Origin: Brucella cytisi
Lineage (GTDB): Bacteria; Pseudomonadota; Alphaproteobacteria; Rhizobiales; Rhizobiaceae
NCBI GenBank assembly: GCA_012103075.1
Contig: JAAVLQ010000002.1
Location: 1,414,001-1,478,000 of the forward strand
Length of the DNA stretch: 64,000 nucleotides
Direction of reading: 5' to 3'
A model generated the notes under the pieces. That model saw only the letters and a list, made by a program, of their open reading frames with translations, was not told the origin of the DNA and searched no databases. A program made the translations under genes and the position numbers. Shown one piece after another: positions 21,410-31,278 of this stretch; within the stretch, counting starts at the first letter, position 1; each line of letters begins with the position of its first letter.

Positions 21410-21838
21410 TTATGTTTGAAACTTCTCATTCAGCTTGCGCAGTACTTCCATGGCAATGTCGACCGCGTCGGAATCGAAATCACCGAGGAAAATGGCGCGA
21501 AGACGGGCAGCAGACTTTTCCACCTTGCCGGCAAGGACGCGACCGTCCTCTGTCAGTTGAATGAGCTTGACGCGACGATCAGCATCGTCGGCAACCCGCT
21601 GGATCAGGCCATCCTTCTCCAACTCGTCGACAACCCGGACAATCGTTGCTCCCTCGATACCGACCCGTTCGGCCAGCACTCCTTGGGGAACACGATCTCC
21701 GTGCCGCAACAGGATCATCAGCGGTATGGCTTTCGCGTCGGAAAGACCATGTTCCGCCATCGCTGCATCGAAAGCTTTCCGCCATCCTCTGGCGGTGCTT
21801 GCAAGAAGCGGTGCGAATTCGACCCACGTTTGTTTCAT
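21410..21838 (-). CDS. MarR family transcriptional regulator
   Basis: An intact winged-helix repressor of about 142 residues. The recognition region is VPQGVLAERVGIEGATIVRVVDELEKDGLI and the wing DDADRRVKLIQLTEDG. MKQTWVEFAPLL at 21838 is a better start than the upstream ATG at 21901, which lies in the promoter. As first gene of the efflux operon it probably represses its own transcription and is relieved by an aromatic acid or phenolic ligand. An imperfect palindrome, ATACCTATATGGAT, sits just upstream at 21868-21881 and could be its operator. Confidence 0.88.
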   Translation of the reverse strand: MKQTWVEFAPLLASTARGWRKAFDAAMAEHGLSDAKAIPLMILLRHGDRVPQGVLAERVGIEGATIVRVVDELEKDGLIQRVADDADRRVKLIQLTEDGRVLAGKVEKSAARLRAIFLGDFDSDAVDIAMEVLRKLNEKFQT

Positions 21839-22012
21839 CACATCAATTCCATTCAAATAGATAGCTTCATACCTATATGGATACAATCTAATTAAATGCA
21901 ACTGCCATGATATTTCCCATCAATTGTTTGTGTAGGAATGCTAATTAATTGTCTCTTGATGCATTACCAAAGCGCTTGACCGCCGCCCCTGCCCTCTGCC
22001 ATCGATGCTGTC

Positions 22013-22757
22013 ATGCGCGCAAACTACAAAATGCAGAGACTATACGTTGAAAACGACCTCGACGACGGCGACCAGATTGAGGTCGCCCCGCAGGCCGCAC
22101 ATTATCTCACCCACGTCCTGCGCTTGAAGGATGGCGATGAAATTCTTGCTTTCAATGGACGCCACGGCGAATGGAAATCACGGCTGAAGCCGGAGGGTAA
22201 AAGCGTCTGTTTCTCATGCCCTTCGAACAGACGCGCCCGCAGCCTTTAGCGAGTGATCTTGTTTATTGCTTCGCCCCTCTAAAACAGGGGCGGCTGGACT
22301 ATATGGTCCAGAAAGCTGTCGAGATGGGCGCAGGTATACTGCAACCTGTCATCACACAGCACACTCAGGTATCAAAGCTGGGGGCGACCGCATCAAGGCC
22401 AATGCGATAGAAGCTGCGGAACAGTGCGGCGTACTTTCCATACCTGAATGTTGTGAGGCCATTCGCTTTGACCGCTTCATTGAGCAGTGGGACAAATCCC
22501 GACATTTGATCTTCTGCGATGAAGGTTACGAATCGGACGATCCGTTGACCATCTTGCAGAAAATGGCGCCCGGCCCTGTTGCGTTGTTGATTGGTCCGGA
22601 AGGTGGCTTCTCGGAAGACGAACGTCAAACGCTCCGAAATCTCCCCTTTGTGACAGCTATTCCGCTCGGCCCTCGAATCCTGCGCGCCGACACGGCTGCT
22701 GTCGCTGCGATGGCTCTGGTACAATCTGTGCTCGGAGACTGGCGGAAAGCAGGATGA
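22013..22757 (+). CDS. rsmE: 16S rRNA (uracil1498-N3)-methyltransferase (two frameshifts)
   Basis: RsmE methylates U1498 of 16S rRNA in the assembled 30S subunit using S-adenosylmethionine. The SPOUT-fold knot is visible: [13 protein letters not shown] and [15 protein letters not shown]. Upstream are the PUA-like part ([17 protein letters not shown]) and [21 protein letters not shown]. The frame breaks near 22200 and 22383. The start could be 22013 or MQRLYV at 22031. It precedes gshA by about 100 bases, an arrangement common in Rhizobiales. Confidence 0.92.
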
Positions 22758-22855
22758 TGTTCTCGAAATCTGACGTTCAATGGAATTGACTTGCGTGATT
22801 TGACAAATTTGTCCAATCACGCTGAAAAGCGAAAAATAGGCTAGGGATAGACTGC

Positions 22856-24227
22856 ATGGCGCGCGATACAACTGACGAAACGGCACTGACGGGCGTTGAA
22901 CAACTGGCGAACTATCTGGCTGGCGGATGCAAGCCCAAGGATGCCCGGCGTATCGGCACCGAGCATGAGAAATTTCCATTCTACACAGCCGATAACAGTC
23001 CTGTTCCCTATGAGGGGCCGCGCGGTATCAAAGCCATACTCGAAGGCATGCAGGCCACGCTTGGTTGGGAGCCTATTATCGATGAAGGCAATATCATCGG
23101 CTTGGTCGAGCCAACCGGACAGGGTGCCATTTCGCTAGAACCCGGAGGCCAGTTTGAGCTTTCCGGAGCACCGCTTTCCACCATTCACCAAACATGTCGT
23201 GAAGTGAATGCGCACCTGTCCCAGTCCGCGAAATTGCTGAGCCTCTGGGCATCCGATTTTTAGGTGTTGGTGGCAGTCCAAAATGGACCTTGGCTGAAAC
23301 ACCTGTCATGCCGAAATCGCGTTACAAGATCATGACCAACTATATGCCAAAAGTCGGGCATGAAGGCCCGGACATGATGTACCGCACGTCGACCATTCAG
23401 GTTAATCTCGACTTCAGCTCGGAACGAGATATGCGCCGCAAGATGCAGGTTTCGATGAAGCTGCAATCTGTGGCCACCGCACTTTTCGCCAGCTCCCCAT
23501 TCACCGAAGGCAAGCCAAACCACCTTTTGTCGTGGCGCTCGAATATCTGGCGCGATACCGATAACCAGCGTTCGGGCGTCCTGCCGTTCGTCTTCTCGGA
23601 GAACTTCGGTTTTACCGATTATGTCGAATGGGCGCTTGATATACCGATGTACTTCATCCTGCGCGACGGCCATTATCACGACTGTACGCATGTCACGTTC
23701 CGTCAGTTCATGAATGGTGCGCTGAAAGGTGAAGTGAGCGACCCGGTTCCCAATATGGGCGACTGGACCAATCATCTTTCCACGCTTTTCCCCGAAGTCC
23801 GTCTGAAACGCTTCCTTGAGATGCGGGGGCCGATGGAGGTCCGTGGCGCCGCATCTGTGCGCTTCCAGCCTACTGGGTCGGCCTGCTTTATGATGACGAG
23901 GCTCTGACTGCTGCCGAGCTACTCACCAAGGATTGGACCTACGAAGAGGTCCTTGCCCTTCGTAACGAGGTTCCCGCTAAAGCTTTGAACACGACATTCC
24001 GGGGCAAGCCGCTGGAACAGGTCGCACGTGAGACTTTGAAAATCTCCCGGCTCGGTCTTTTGAACCGTAACAAGCTCAACAGCGAAGGCCATGACGAAAC
24101 GCATTTCCTTGCGCCGCTTGAAGAAATCGTAGCAGCAGGCGTCACGGATGCCGAGCGCATGCTGAAGGCATATAACAGCGTATGGGCAGGATCGGTCGAT
24201 CCAATCTTTCTCGAATATGCCTATTGA
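22856..24227 (+). CDS. gshA: glutamate-cysteine ligase, GCS2/plant type (two frameshifts)
   Basis: GshA makes gamma-glutamylcysteine, the first step of glutathione synthesis. The reassembled protein has about 457 residues, as for the alphaproteobacterial and plant-type enzymes. [11 protein letters not shown] carries the metal-binding Glu, [12 protein letters not shown] the substrate site, then [14 protein letters not shown] and [20 protein letters not shown]. The frame breaks near 23230 and 23835. GTG or TTG starts are not needed because MARDTTDE at 22856 is well placed. A strong terminator follows. Confidence 0.93.
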
Positions 24228-24251
24228 GCATTGAGCCGCAAAACACATCCA

Positions 24252-24286
24252 ACAAAAGGGCGCGGTATCCGCGCCCTTTTGTTTTA
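24252..24286. terminator. bidirectional terminator between gshA and an L,D-transpeptidase gene
   Basis: CAAAAGGGCGCGG and CCGCGCCCTTTTG are exact complements around TAT, with T runs in both directions. It ends gshA (plus) and the transpeptidase gene (minus). Confidence 0.9.
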
Positions 24287-24287
24287 G

Positions 24288-25037
24288 TCAGCTTGTGACC
24301 TGCTGGCCTTTGCTCGGATCGGGTATCACGACAATCGTGCTGCCATCGCGTACATTATTGTAAAGATCAATCACATCTTGATTGAGCATGCGAATGCACC
24401 CCGACGACACGGCTTTACCGATGCTCCATGCTTCCGGCGATCCGTGAATGCGATAGAGCGTATCGCGCCCATCCTTGTGAATGTACATCGCTCGCGCACC
24501 CAGCGGATTCTTGATACCGGGAGGCATCCCGCCATTGGCGATGCTGTAAGGCTCCAGCGCAGGTTGACGTGCAACCATCTCATCCGGCGGCGTCCAGCGC
24601 GGCCATTGACGCTTATAAGCGATCTTAGCGCGTCCGGCCCATGCAAAACCATCGCGTCCGACACCGATACCGTAGCGCATGGCCCGCCCATTGCCGAGTA
24701 CATGGTAGAGATACTTGTTTGGCGTATCGACGATAACAGTGCCTCTCACTTCGTCCGTTGGATAATCGACTTCTTGCCGCCAGAACTTTGGATCAACCTT
24801 GCTCGTATCGACAGCCGGGATCGGGAACTGTTCTTCCGGCAGGGCTCGGTACATCAGCGGCACAGGCCGCGACGGTGCAGCTTCAGGCAGTTTTTTCACC
24901 GGTTGAGGTGGCTGTTGCGTCGTGGAAACACAGCCCGACAACGCAACAGCGCTTATACCTATAAGAAAGCCGCGACGGCTGAAAGCAGCCTTCGCAAAGC
25001 CATTTGTGAGGTCGTCCCGGGATTTTTTACGCGACAT
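24288..25037 (-). CDS. L,D-transpeptidase (YkuD family) with Tat-like lipoprotein signal
   Basis: An intact 249-residue enzyme. The N-terminus has a twin-arginine-like segment (SRRGFLIGISAVALSGC) ending in the lipobox LSGC near residue 36, so it is probably a lipid-anchored periplasmic protein. The YkuD domain starts at GTVIVDTPNKYLYHVLG; LYRIHGSPEAWSIG and SSGCIRMLNQDV hold the catalytic His and Cys. It forms peptidoglycan 3-3 cross-links or protein attachments. The paralogue at 7739-8506 has a Sec signal instead, so the two differ in localisation. Confidence 0.92.
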   Translation of the reverse strand: MSRKKSRDDLTNGFAKAAFSRRGFLIGISAVALSGCVSTTQQPPQPVKKLPEAAPSRPVPLMYRALPEEQFPIPAVDTSKVDPKFWRQEVDYPTDEVRGTVIVDTPNKYLYHVLGNGRAMRYGIGVGRDGFAWAGRAKIAYKRQWPRWTPPDEMVARQPALEPYSIANGGMPPGIKNPLGARAMYIHKDGRDTLYRIHGSPEAWSIGKAVSSGCIRMLNQDVIDLYNNVRDGSTIVVIPDPSKGQQVTS

Positions 25038-25095
25038 CCTGAATCTCTAACAATGACAGATGCGCGAGAAAAAGACGTCCAAGCTTAAGCCAGCC

Positions 25096-26736
25096 TTAAG
25101 GCCAAACGATCTCAGCAGAAAACGGAAAACACAGCGACTGACTGTTGCTAAAATAACGATCCCTGATTGCCTGAGCCGGGAGACTGAACCTTTTTGTTTG
25201 TACAAGCTTTGCGGGCTCGGTCCTGTCTTCATCACCCGCAACGACTGCAACGTCACCATCGCGAAACCGAATAGACAATGCATCGCCAGCCGATACGGAT
25301 GCAGCCTGCTTCACCGGCTTCCCTTCTTCATCGAAGACAACTGCAAAACCGCGTTCCAGAACGCTTTCATAAGAAAGCGTGCGCATAAGACGCTCCAGTT
25401 CCTGCCCGCGCCGTTTAGCTCTTTCAATGAGAAGACGGACAGCTTGATCGCGACGACGATCCAGCTGTTCTATTGCTCCGGTCGTAAGTTTTGTTCGCCG
25501 CAGTATCGGCTCCGCCGAAAGACGATTTGCCCGATGAATGAAAGCCGTTCTTCGTTCGCGCAGGAATGCTTCGAGCGCACGAGGCAGTCTTTGTCCAAGA
25601 GCGGTAACATCGCGCTGCAGTTCCGCAAACCGGCGCTGCAGCAGGCGCGACGATAGCTGTCGCGCATGCCCCTCAAAGTGAACCCGCTTCTTTTGTGTGT
25701 TGACGAACAGAGCCCGCGTGAGGCGCGAGGCTGCTTCATCGAAACGGCGGCGTGGTAAAGCCAGCAACTGGTCAGCCGACGGAAGAGCACGCGCTGCCGA
25801 ACGATGTGCTTGTCGTTTCAGATCGATAAAGCGTGACATGGCCGACGAAAGTCGCGCGGATTGTCCCACCAGCGCTGCCAGAAGATCTGCCTTTACGGGC
25901 ACCGCCATTTCCGCCGCACCTGTTGGAGTGGGCGCGCGAATATCCGCCGCAAGGTCAATCAAGGTCCAGTCGGTTTCATGACCGACCGCAGAAATTACCG
26001 GTATATGCGATGTAGCAACGGCGCGAACGACGATTTCGTCATTGAAGCCCCAAAGGTCTTCCAGACTGCCGCCCCCGCGCGCCACGATCAGCACATCCGG
26101 CCTCGGAATATTCCCTTCGTCGGGCAAAGCGTTGAAACCGTGTACCGCAGCTGCCACCTCAGGTCCACTTGTCTCGCCCTGCACACGCACAGGCCAGACA
26201 ATGACATGCAGCGGATAGCGATCTGCGATCCGGTGAATGATGTCCCGAATGACGGCACCGGTCGGAGAAGTCACCACTCCGATCACACGGGGCATAAAGG
26301 GTAAGAGTTGCTTTACGGCAGGATCGAACAGGCCTTCCGAAGCCAGCCGCTGCTTGCGCTCCTCCAGAAGTGCCATCAGCGCGCCCGCGCCGGCTGGCTC
26401 CATCTGTTCGATGACGATCTGATATTTCGATGAGCCGGGATAGGTCGTGAGTTTGCCTGTAGCAATGACTTCCATCCCCTCTTCGGGACGGAAGCGGAGA
26501 CGACTCATCGAACCGCGCCAGATGACGGCCTCAAGACGCGCACGATCATCTTTCAATGCAAAATAGGCGTGCCCCGACGAATGCGGACCTCTATAGCCGG
26601 AAATTTCGCCGCGCACACGCACATGCCCGAACGTATCCTCGACCGTGCGCTTCAACGCGCCGGAAATCTCGGAAACGCTATACTCGGCAACATTGGACGA
26701 TGCGCCGGTAAAACTCGAATCGGAACCCATGCTCAT
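25096..26736 (-). CDS. xseA: exodeoxyribonuclease VII large subunit
   Basis: XseA with XseB degrades single-stranded DNA. The OB-fold N-terminus (residues about 15-115: [17 protein letters not shown] and the [17 protein letters not shown] stretch) is followed by the catalytic domain with [36 protein letters not shown] and [14 protein letters not shown], then a long coiled coil and the C-terminal [16 protein letters not shown]. The protein is a little longer than I expect for this family at its C-terminus, so an indel after TEPAKL is possible. Start MSMGSDSSF at 26736 or MGSDSSF at 26730. Confidence 0.92.
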   Translation of the reverse strand: MSMGSDSSFTGASSNVAEYSVSEISGALKRTVEDTFGHVRVRGEISGYRGPHSSGHAYFALKDDRARLEAVIWRGSMSRLRFRPEEGMEVIATGKLTTYPGSSKYQIVIEQMEPAGAGALMALLEERKQRLASEGLFDPAVKQLLPFMPRVIGVVTSPTGAVIRDIIHRIADRYPLHVIVWPVRVQGETSGPEVAAAVHGFNALPDEGNIPRPDVLIVARGGGSLEDLWGFNDEIVVRAVATSHIPVISAVGHETDWTLIDLAADIRAPTPTGAAEMAVPVKADLLAALVGQSARLSSAMSRFIDLKRQAHRSAARALPSADQLLALPRRRFDEAASRLTRALFVNTQKKRVHFEGHARQLSSRLLQRRFAELQRDVTALGQRLPRALEAFLRERRTAFIHRANRLSAEPILRRTKLTTGAIEQLDRRRDQAVRLLIERAKRRGQELERLMRTLSYESVLERGFAVVFDEEGKPVKQAASVSAGDALSIRFRDGDVAVVAGDEDRTEPAKLVQTKRFSLPAQAIRDRYFSNSQSLCFPFSAEIVWP

Positions 26737-26799
26737 CCCATCATAGGCAAACCACGTGGCATGGCTGGTCAAGAAGCCATGCGGCGATTTACGAAGTCG

Positions 26800-27756
26800 T
26801 CACCAGCCCGGCAGCAATTCGTTGGCTCGTACCCTCCTCGTACGGACCGCCGGAAACGGTGAAATTTCCGCCGAAGCCATCGCGCCGGGCTGCGGTGACG
26901 ATATATTGTCTAGACTTTCAATAATATGCTGCGCAAGTGCGTCGACGACTGCATTCTGTTTTGTATGGCCGCGCATGATGCCAATGCCGAACTCCGGCAG
27001 CATTCCAAACCCGTCTGCTTCACCAAGGACCCGCATACCGGGACGCAGTGCACATTCCGGAAGAACTGAGACCGCAAGGCCGGAGAGAACTGCCGCCGCC
27101 AAAACAGTCGCTGACCAGCTGGTAATGATGATACGATAATCGCGTCTGGCCGCTTCCAGCACATCAATGGCTGCATGACGCCAGATACAGGTCGGGCGTC
27201 CGACAGCAAGCGGCAGGACAGCCTCTTCATGCACAGCATGATTGGCAGAAGTCACCCAAAGCAATGGCTCCGTTCGAACAACTTCCGAACGACGTTTGTC
27301 ATCGCACTGGGTGACAAGAGCAATATCTAGTGTTCCGCGGCGGATCATCTCGTCCAGATTGACGGTCGGTTCGCACACAACCGACAATTCGACGCGCGGG
27401 TTTGATCGCGCAAAACGCGCCATTATTTCCGGCAAAACCGATCGGCATAATCGTCCGGCGTACCGATACGCACGTGGCCTTCCAGTTGAGTGTCATCAAA
27501 CGCAGCGATGGTTTCACCATTGAGCTGCATCATGCGGCGCGCATAAAGTAAAAAGACGCTCGCCCTCTTCGGTAAGACGATTGGTCCGTCCATCACGTTC
27601 AAATAACGGCTTGCCAATACGCTCTTCCGTGCGGCGCATCTGCATGGAAACGGCGGATTGCGTCTTGAAAACGGCATCCGCCGCCCGCGTAAAACTGCCC
27701 GCATCAGCTATGGCTATGAAGGTCTGTAATTGATCGAGATCCAGAGGCGTGCTCAT
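26800..27756 (-). CDS. LysR family transcriptional regulator (two frameshifts)
   Basis: The HTH is at the N-terminus (LDQLQTFIAIADAGSFTRAADAVFKTQSAVSMQMRR split over two turns), and the effector domain begins LEGHVRIGTPDDYADRF. About 315 residues when reassembled. The frame breaks near 27537 and 27430. It is divergent from the DUF1127 gene with about 165 bases between them, a layout in which it may control both. Ligand unknown. Confidence 0.86.
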
Positions 27757-27922
27757 CGGCGTCATCCATCATTATTATTGAAGAATTACATTAAAAACAT
27801 TCGTTGGAACAATCAATTTGATTGTTGGATAAAGCCGCCATCGTAAAGGAAAAGGAGCCGCGAAAGCGAATGACCCTGACGATAAGGATCACTTAGCCCC
27901 GCCAGATCAAAGGAGAGCGGAC

Positions 27923-28225
27923 ATGACAGCGACAAGCAAGATAACGACAACGCATTTACCTGCAATGAGCGGACAGACCGCCACGTTCGTGCAGATGGTA
28001 AAGGCCGTATTTACGTCGGTCATGCGTCGCTGGACGTTTTCCAATGGTCGACGGCAAGTGCTGAACCTGAGCAGCTTTGACGACCACATGCTGCGCGATA
28101 TCGGACTTCGTCGTGAGGATATTTACACGGCAGCTCATTATCGCGGCACGGAAGACCCTACACGGGTTCTGAGTGAACTGGCAGACGCTCGGCTACGGAT
28201 CAAGGCTACACGCCTGATCTGCTGA
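27923..28225 (+). CDS. DUF1127 protein, long form
   Basis: An intact 100-residue protein. The DUF1127 core is at residues about 45-75: RRQVLNLSSFDDHMLRDIGLRREDI, the conserved L-D-HxLxDIGL pattern. In Alphaproteobacteria this domain has been connected with small-RNA processing, RNA binding and phosphate or carbon homeostasis; the role of this long form is not known. AAGGAGAG at 27911-27918 is a strong ribosome binding site. It is divergent from a LysR gene. Confidence 0.88.
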   Translation: MTATSKITTTHLPAMSGQTATFVQMVKAVFTSVMRRWTFSNGRRQVLNLSSFDDHMLRDIGLRREDIYTAAHYRGTEDPTRVLSELADARLRIKATRLIC

Positions 28226-28338
28226 ACCAACATCTCTTCGGATTCGGTAAGGCACGGCCCTATTTGAACCCGCAGACAAATCATCTGGCAGGCGCCACCT
28301 TCACATACCGGGTCCCTCCCGGTCAGCCTGCCTGCCCG

Positions 28339-28372
28339 GCCCGGCCGCTCCTCCGCTGGCCGGGCTTTTTAT
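28339..28372 (+). terminator. Rho-independent terminator after the DUF1127 gene
   Basis: CCCGGCC and GGCCGGG pair around a short CT-rich loop, followed by CTTTTTAT. It is about 115 bases after the stop codon; the 3' untranslated region between has no gene that I can see. Confidence 0.75.
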
Positions 28373-28511
28373 GCGCCGACTTCACGAAAGCATCCCGCTG
28401 CGCATCAATTTGCAGCGGCCCCACCGTATGAAATCGGCAATTGCTGGATAACTTAAATCACTTTGATTTTTTCGAAGAAAAGTGTTGCGTTCGGTGTTTG
28501 AGTTCGCTAGA

Positions 28512-28562
28512 TGGAGGCCGGCGCGAATGAGCTTACGCTTTTATCGCGCTTGCAGGCCTCCA
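28512..28562. repeat. two-tier inverted repeat just upstream of tRNA-Gln
   Basis: TGGAGGCC (28512-28519) pairs exactly with GGCCTCCA (28555-28562), and inside it GCGCGA (28521-28526) pairs with TCGCGC (28544-28549). The stretch from 28226 to 28588 otherwise holds only the DUF1127 terminator. It could be a processing structure of the tRNA precursor or a member of an intergenic repeat family. Confidence 0.5.
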
Positions 28563-28588
28563 GACTGAAGGCATTTGCATATTCCTGC

Positions 28589-28663
28589 TGGGGAATAGTT
28601 TAAGGGTAGAACAGCGGACTCTGACTCCGCTAGTCTTGGTTCGAATCCGTGGTTCCCCAGCCA
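28589..28663 (+). tRNA. tRNA-Gln(CTG)
   Basis: The acceptor stem TGGGGAA pairs with TTCCCCA (28653-28659), followed by G and an encoded CCA. The anticodon stem GCGGA/TCCGC holds loop CTCTGAC, anticodon CTG, reading CAG. The T loop TTCGAAT is standard. The 3' side of the T stem has six bases (CCGTGG) instead of five, so there is one extra base or an imprecise restoration by insertion. It marks the left edge of the accessory region, and part of its 3' half recurs at 38857-38883. Confidence 0.9.
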
Positions 28664-28909
28664 CTTTAAAATCAATGAATTAGTTGTCATTTTCCTTCAT
28701 CTTCATATCGCATAACTCTGAAATTCAATGCAACATAACGCATTGAGTTGAATAGGTAGCGCTACGTTCAGGCGGCAGAACGCGACATCAGCGCGATATG
28801 AAATTTCGATTCTTGCCCCGCCCACCGACTTAGTATGTGCGGCGATTCACTTCCTCGCGCTTTGGTTGCAATTCGCAATAATTGCGACTTTCACAAATGG
28901 TAGACCAGA

Positions 28910-29230
28910 TTGATGGCGATCTCGGCAGGATTCGAAGAACTTGCTGGCGCATGCGGAGTATCGCTGCCGTCGATCAAGCGTCTCGAAACGCAGCGTGGTG
29001 AACCTGCTGCCCAACCCCGCACCGTGGAGGCTATTCGCAATGCTCTTGAGGCCGCTGGTGTCATCTTCATTGACCAGAATGGCAACGGCCCCGGCGTTCG
29101 CCTGAAGGGCCCCAGCCATGAAGCGTACGGTGATTCATCAAGAACTAAGCCCAGATGGGCAAATCAGGTTAATGGTTATCCAGCGGTCAGATGGTTCCCT
29201 TATTTACACCGCGGAAAAATTCTGGATTGA
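28910..29230 (+). pseudogene. XRE-type helix-turn-helix regulator, N-terminally broken
   Basis: FEELAGACGVSLPSIKRLE is the DNA-recognition part of a short XRE regulator, and TVEAIRNALEAAGVIFIDQNGNGPGVRLK is the highly typical tail of the rhizobial members of about 75 residues. The first helix, usually ARALLGWSQ-like, is not readable in this frame, so either an indel or real decay has removed it. The frame continues past the expected end to 29230; the natural end is probably near 29133. Such regulators are common cargo of integrative elements. Confidence 0.6.
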
Positions 29231-29366
29231 TGATGTACCTGAGTACAATTATCACGCTGAGTATTGGGCCGCCTTCACCGACAACAGCTCGATATTCGAT
29301 AGCTTAGAAACAGCAATTCGTGAGCTTCGCGTGGAGTATCCATGGCTGGTGCCAGTGGAAGGCTAG
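29118..29366 (+). CDS. hypothetical protein
   Basis: 82 residues, intact, start MKRTVIHQELS, end PWLVPVEG. It has no membrane segment or signal peptide and is acidic and aromatic-rich (EYNYHAEYWAAF), like many small immunity or antitoxin-like island proteins, although no family is recognised. Its ATG overlaps the end of the XRE fragment, suggesting that the two were once one unit. Confidence 0.55.
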   Translation: MKRTVIHQELSPDGQIRLMVIQRSDGSLIYTAEKFWIDDVPEYNYHAEYWAAFTDNSSIFDSLETAIRELRVEYPWLVPVEG

Positions 29367-29724
29367 CGGGCCATAGTGCGATGGACGATGCAGACATCGA
29401 ATTTATAGGTACGTCAACTCCACTTGGAGAATATTCTGATGGCGGCATACACCTGCGTGGACACTGAGCGGTGGCTTGATGCCATTTCCGGAGTAATTGC
29501 TTACTTCCCTGAGACAGAACAGACTCTTCTGCCGCTTTTGAGCGTGTAGAAGGGATACAACGCAATCTCGTTTCCAGACAGGCTACACGCGATCGCATCG
29601 CGGAGCGTAGAACAAGCGGTTCGCTATTTGCAGAACCGCAGGTGAAAGACTTCATCGTATAGCGCGACAATCAGGATGAGACGCCGCATTGCCTCACTAG
29701 AAATGTTCCCTGATTGTTGGCCGT
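29367..29724 (+). other. intergenic stretch with coding debris
   Basis: No complete gene is visible. One short plus-strand frame (about 29440-29549) reads MAAYTCVDTERWLDA and ends in LLPLLSV; another near 29535-29660 contains RQATRDRIAERRTSG and ends in VKDFIV. They may be pieces of a gene interrupted by the insertion sequence that starts at 29725. Confidence 0.4.
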
Positions 29725-29726
29725 TG

Positions 29727-29778
29727 CCTCATCTGATTTGCTCCCAGCATTTGTGGGTGCGGAGCAAATCAGATGAGG
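29727..29778. repeat. perfect 18-base inverted repeat at the left end of the insertion sequence
   Basis: CCTCATCTGATTTGCTCC (29727-29744) and GGAGCAAATCAGATGAGG (29761-29778) are exact complements with a 16-base loop. The transposase ATG (29773) lies inside the right arm, so a transcript entering from outside would hide the start codon in a hairpin. Confidence 0.85.
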
Positions 29779-31278
29779 CTGATCAGCGTGACGACGAAGA
29801 AGGAATTGGTTGCTGCTCTGGCAAAGCGCTATGCGGCCGGAAAGCGGGAGGAAAAATCGCAGATCCTCGATCAGTTCGTATCGATCAGTGGGATGCATCG
29901 AAAACACGCGATGCGTTTATTGCGGGGGCAGATAAGCAACCGCAATCGCGAACGCGGGCGCAGATTTATAACGAGGCGACCCGACAGTCTCTTATTGTTC
30001 TGTGGGAAGCCTCTGACCGCATCTGCGGCAAACGATTGAAGCCCTTGCTGCCAATTCTGATCTCGGCGATGGAACAACATGGCCATTTGAAGTTAGACGA
30101 TCAGGTCCGCACACTTCTGCTACAGATGAGTGCGGCTACCATCGACCGTGCATTGAAAAGCGTGCGAGAAACAGCAGGCGGCCGTCGACGCCGACGTTCC
30201 GTTGCTTCATCGGCATTGAAGCGGAGTATCCCAATTCGAAAATTCTCCGACTGGGGTGATCCCGCACCGCTTCATCGAGGCCGATCTTGTGTCGCACTCC
30301 GGTCCCAACGCACGCGGCAGCTTTATTCATACTCTTGTCCTTACGGATATTGCGACCGGTTGGACCGAGTGCGCGCCTCTGATTGTTCGCGAACAGAAGC
30401 TCTTGACGGAAGTTTTGACCGAGCTTCGCCGCATGATGCCGTTCCCGCTGCTTGGCTTTGATACGGATAACGATAGCGTATTCATCAACGAGACCCTCAG
30501 GGACTATTGCGTTCATTCAGATATCGAATTCACTCGCTGTCGGCCATATCGCAAAAATGATCAGGCTTATGTGGAGCAGAAAAACGGATCGGTCGTCCGC
30601 CGAATTGTTGGCTATCATCGGTATGAGGGTGTTGAAGCTGCAGCAACACTTGCGGAGCTTTATCGTTCGGTACGCTTGTTCGTGAACTTCTTTCAACCGT
30701 CGTTTAAATTGCTCGAGAAGCAGCGAAATGGAGCGATGGTCAAAGAAGCTCTACTCTTCTCCCGCGACGCCACATCAACGGCTATTGTCGGATGCAAGGA
30801 CGGCGGTCGAGGTACGCGACCCCTTGGTGCGCATGAGTGAGCAACTCGACCCTGTGATGCTCCTCCGAAACATTCGTGCAGGACAACAGCGGCTTGCCGA
30901 CATTGCGCATCAGGGAGCACCCTCAAGCGAGGCTCCCGATATCGAGAGCTTTTGCGAAGCCTGCGTATCGCGTGGACGGAGGGCGAAGTTCGTCCGACCG
31001 CGAAAGCAAAGCCAAAACTGAAACGCGAGCGACGGCGGCCTGACCCGCTGGTTAACGTCACGAATGATCTTTACAGTTGGTTTGAAGCTGAGCCATGGAG
31101 AACCGGCCGGGAGCTACTGGAGCGACTTCAAAGCATTTATCCCGGCGAGTATCCTGATGCACTAATCCGTACGGTGCAACGACGGGTGAAAGCCCGGCGT
31201 CGCGATCGCGCGCATAGAATGATATTCGGAAACGAGTCTGGCGAAGATGAACAACTACCAGCGCTCAGCAGGGCTTAG
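29773..31278 (+). CDS. transposase with integrase catalytic (DDE) domain (about four frameshifts)
   Basis: About 500 residues when reassembled. The N-terminal helical region (TTKKELVAALAKRYAAGKREEK) binds DNA. The rve-type catalytic core has EADLVSHSG with the first Asp, LGFDTDND with the second, and YVEQKNGSVVRRIVGYHRYEG with the Glu. The C-terminal part reads VQRRVKARRRDRAHRMIFGNE. The frame changes near 29955, 30255, 30735 and 30960. Because flanking core genes have the same density of indels, the element may be intact in the real genome. Confidence 0.82.

Noticed and set aside
29275..29670. 131-codon minus-strand frame beside the insertion sequence
   Set aside because: Antisense to the 29118-29366 gene and to coding debris; no recognisable feature.
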